Shown here: one piece after another, positions 61,880 through 64,000 of the stretch
How the letters are laid out: each line of letters begins with the position of its first letter
How positions within the stretch are numbered: position 1 is the first letter of the stretch
Source of the DNA: Toxotes chatareus
Taxonomy: Eukaryota > Chordata > Actinopteri > Toxotidae
NCBI GenBank assembly: GCA_016801885.1
Contig: CM028892.1
Coordinates: forward strand, 5,278,114 to 5,342,113
Direction of reading: 5' to 3'
Length of the DNA stretch: 64,000 nucleotides
Made by a program: the position numbers and the translations under genes
Notes under the pieces: generated by a model
Database searches by the model: none
What the model was told of the DNA's origin: nothing
What the model saw: the letters and a program-made list of their open reading frames with translations, nothing else

Positions 61880-63695
61880 TGAGCTCCTTTTACTCATTAT
61901 TTTGATTATGTGTTTGTATCCCACAGACTTTCTCACAACTGGGAGGTCAAATGTTCAATTCAAACCAAAGAATCCCAATCTTCTTTCTTTTTGTAAACCA
62001 TCCCAAATTTGCTTCACCATTCCCTGTCTTTGTGCTGAGCTAATTCAGTTGAAATGCCAAAGTATTCCTTTAAATACAGTAGGGAGAAGTGTTTTTTACT
62101 CAGTCGTGCTGACGTGGTTAGTGCTGTAGTAGTAGCTGTTCATATTACTCCCAAAATGGAAATTATATTACAGAACAAATCACAAGTTACACAAAAAAGG
62201 CAAATACTAAAAACATAATATACACAAATACAACCTGTCTGCCTCCAACAGGAGACAGATAGTCAGGCCAAACAAAAATCCCTCAATGTTTGTCTCAAAT
62301 CTGTGTAACTCCATTTATCTATGATTAGACTTTTGAATCAACAAGGGGTTTAATAGTAAAGATGCCCTGTACATATAAAACATTCATAACAATCTTCGGT
62401 GTGAAAACCATTACCTCAGATTAGATTTACTCAGATTTTGTTTGCATGTGATGAAAAATTGATATGAACCTTGCACTGGGCAAATGAAAACACAGGAGAG
62501 GTGAGTGTACAGGTGAGGCTCAAGACCTGGGGAAACAAAATGACAGCAATACACAGTATTAACAGTCATGCTTTATGAAAGTGTATATTTCAAACAGAAA
62601 CTGAAATAGCTAACGTTTGATAAGTATTGATAGACGGTGTTACTAGGAAACCTTTAGACGATAAATCATGGCTAATATTGCAAAAGTCCCTGTTTTTGTG
62701 TACTTGGTGAAAAATGATAGATCCCGATCCTGCTGCAGATGACAGGGGAAAGTCACTGAGGGAGAAGTTTTTTGGCAGGCGGCACTTTTTCACAGGGTTC
62801 CCAGTCAAAAGGAGAGGCAGTATGACAGGCCAGTCAATAGAAGTCAGCAGTGATTATGCAAGTTGCTTATGGCTAATGAGAAAGGTCAGCGCATTGCCAA
62901 GAGAGTGGGACACATGCCCAGTCTCACACTGAGATGTACAGTACACACTGCTGTAGAAAACTGTGCTGTACAAAAACATATTTCTCATTCGTCTGCGCTG
63001 CGGAAAGTGAAATGTCCTCTTTAAAGAGAAATATTATTCCCAGCACATATACTTTTTTAATTCTACTTCAGACTAAACTAAAATACTGTTTCATATCTCT
63101 GTAAAAATGCTATAGCTGTGTTGCAGCCCTTGCAAGGTAAAGCAGGGAACCAGTTCAGTGTAGAAGGAGCAGGTCCACAGGATGTCATCAATATTGTTGA
63201 CATAAAGGAAAAATACACTGTCTGCTTTGCATTTCTGGGCCCATTTGCTTTTTGGTGGCACATTTGTCTTATTTCTGCAGACAAGTAGCCAAGCATAGAC
63301 GTGTGATGTTACATAGAAATCTTTCCGGCCACAGCAGCCAGATCTAAAACATCCAGCATACGCTATGGAAGATTTGCATGACCCTCTTCCTCGAATTCAG
63401 CTTGCTCAGGGGTTATCATTAGACTTTATTATAGGACTTTGGTCATGTGATAACAGGTGGTTGTAAATTTTGGGGGCAGTGAGAGGTGCTGTAACTCCTG
63501 TCTCTGTTCAAAGATGATCTCTGGTGTCTTCCTTGATCTTTCACTGGCGGACAGCCGACTCGTGGTCGGTGCTGTGACCAGTCATGGTTTGTTGTTTGCA
63601 AACAGCTGATGTCTGCTTCCGCTGCTCTTTCAGTCTATTCCCCAGGGTCCTTGCTGTGTTACCGTTTCAGTGTTCATCACACTTTTGGGGTGTGT
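61880..63695. other. Gene-poor sequence after the candidate exon
   Basis: No further exon that could follow the candidate at 61,781-61,878 was recognised. The sequence is AT-rich, and short ORFs have no recognisable products. Confidence 0.5.
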
Positions 63696-63699
63696 TATC

Positions 63700-63995
63700 A
63701 GAGATCTTAAGGTGTTAAATTGTTGTGGTAGGTCTTGACTTCAATACTGACTTGACTTCAATACTTTCAATACAGTTCAATACCATCAATACTCTGGTTA
63801 TGTGACCAAAGATCTCTGTGTCCCAAAGGCCAAGATGGAGTCTCAGATCTCCTGTATTATCTTAGTTTCTTTGGAGGAAGTAGAAGGTGCCTTGCTCAAA
63901 GGCATCTCAGTACCTTTTCTTAAAGCCGTTTGTTGTGGTTTACGTGCTATGTAAACCCAAATGAACGGAATTTCATTCATTCATTCGTTCATTCT
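63700..63995. repeat. Low-order TTCAATAC repeats, possible repeat tail and (ATTC)n
   Basis: TTCAATAC-type units recur several times between 63,738 and 63,792. A segment near 63,887 (GTGCCTTGCTCAAAGGCATC) resembles a phrase found in teleost dispersed repeats. ATTCATTCATTCGTTCATTC lies at about 63,972-63,994. A retroposon tail is possible but unproven. Confidence 0.35.
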
Positions 63996-64000
63996 TTTAG

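Noticed and set aside
1..64000. CRISPR arrays, tRNA/rRNA genes, intact transposases, endogenous retroviral genes
   Set aside because: Short tandem repeats are ordinary microsatellites. No tRNA cloverleaf, rRNA segment, or transposase, reverse transcriptase or viral ORF was recognised.

Overview
The window is vertebrate nuclear DNA, most likely from a ray-finned (teleost) fish. The coding exons match vertebrate CREB1, METTL21A and CCNYL1 almost residue for residue. Introns are short (roughly 80-550 bp) with GT-AG borders. Dense (CA)n, (TC)n and (GATA)n microsatellites, and interspersed sequences that read like common teleost repeats, support a fish. No bacterial, organellar or intact viral genes were seen. 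The species cannot be fixed from the sequence.

Layout. (1) About 1-35,700: gene-poor sequence with no exon I can support. It holds microsatellites, a few repeat copies and several blocks of unique sequence rich in homeodomain-type motifs. In tetrapods the neighbour on this side of CREB1 is KLF7, so these blocks are candidate long-range regulatory DNA. (2) 35,700-39,450: creb1 on the plus strand, with a GC-rich promoter carrying TGACG half-sites, a non-coding first exon and seven coding exons (318 aa). (3) 41,320-42,560: mettl21a on the minus strand, three exons (218 aa), tail-to-tail with creb1. (4) 42,560-44,070: a 1.5 kb interval between the divergent mettl21a and ccnyl1 start codons. (5) 44,070-46,803: ccnyl1 on the plus strand, ten coding exons (341 aa), 3' UTR to about 47,440 or 47,540. 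(6) 48,545-49,643: a single-exon class-A-like GPCR resembling teleost odorant receptor 131-2-like proteins, with an apparent frameshift near its N-terminus. (7) 49,650-64,000: gene-poor again, with a 32-bp perfect hairpin, repeat fragments, a CNE-like block near 60.3 kb and one candidate exon at 61.8 kb.

The order creb1 - mettl21a - ccnyl1 and the orientations match the tetrapod locus (human 2q33). The three genes have unrelated jobs: a cAMP-responsive transcription factor, an Hsp70 lysine methyltransferase and a membrane-tethered cyclin for CDK14/CDK16. They are a conserved syntenic block, not a pathway. FZD5, next to CCNYL1 in tetrapods, is not found in the 17 kb after ccnyl1; the receptor-like gene occupies that side instead.

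The best leads are the 32-bp snap-back hairpin at 53.34 kb, the frameshifted and motif-poor receptor at 48.6 kb, an out-of-frame upstream ORF overlapping the ccnyl1 start with its own myristoylation-like N-terminus, a creb1 gene with no room for the alpha exon, and a perfect DR1 nuclear-receptor element inside a CNE-like block at 30.8 kb. I saw no wholly new multi-gene system.
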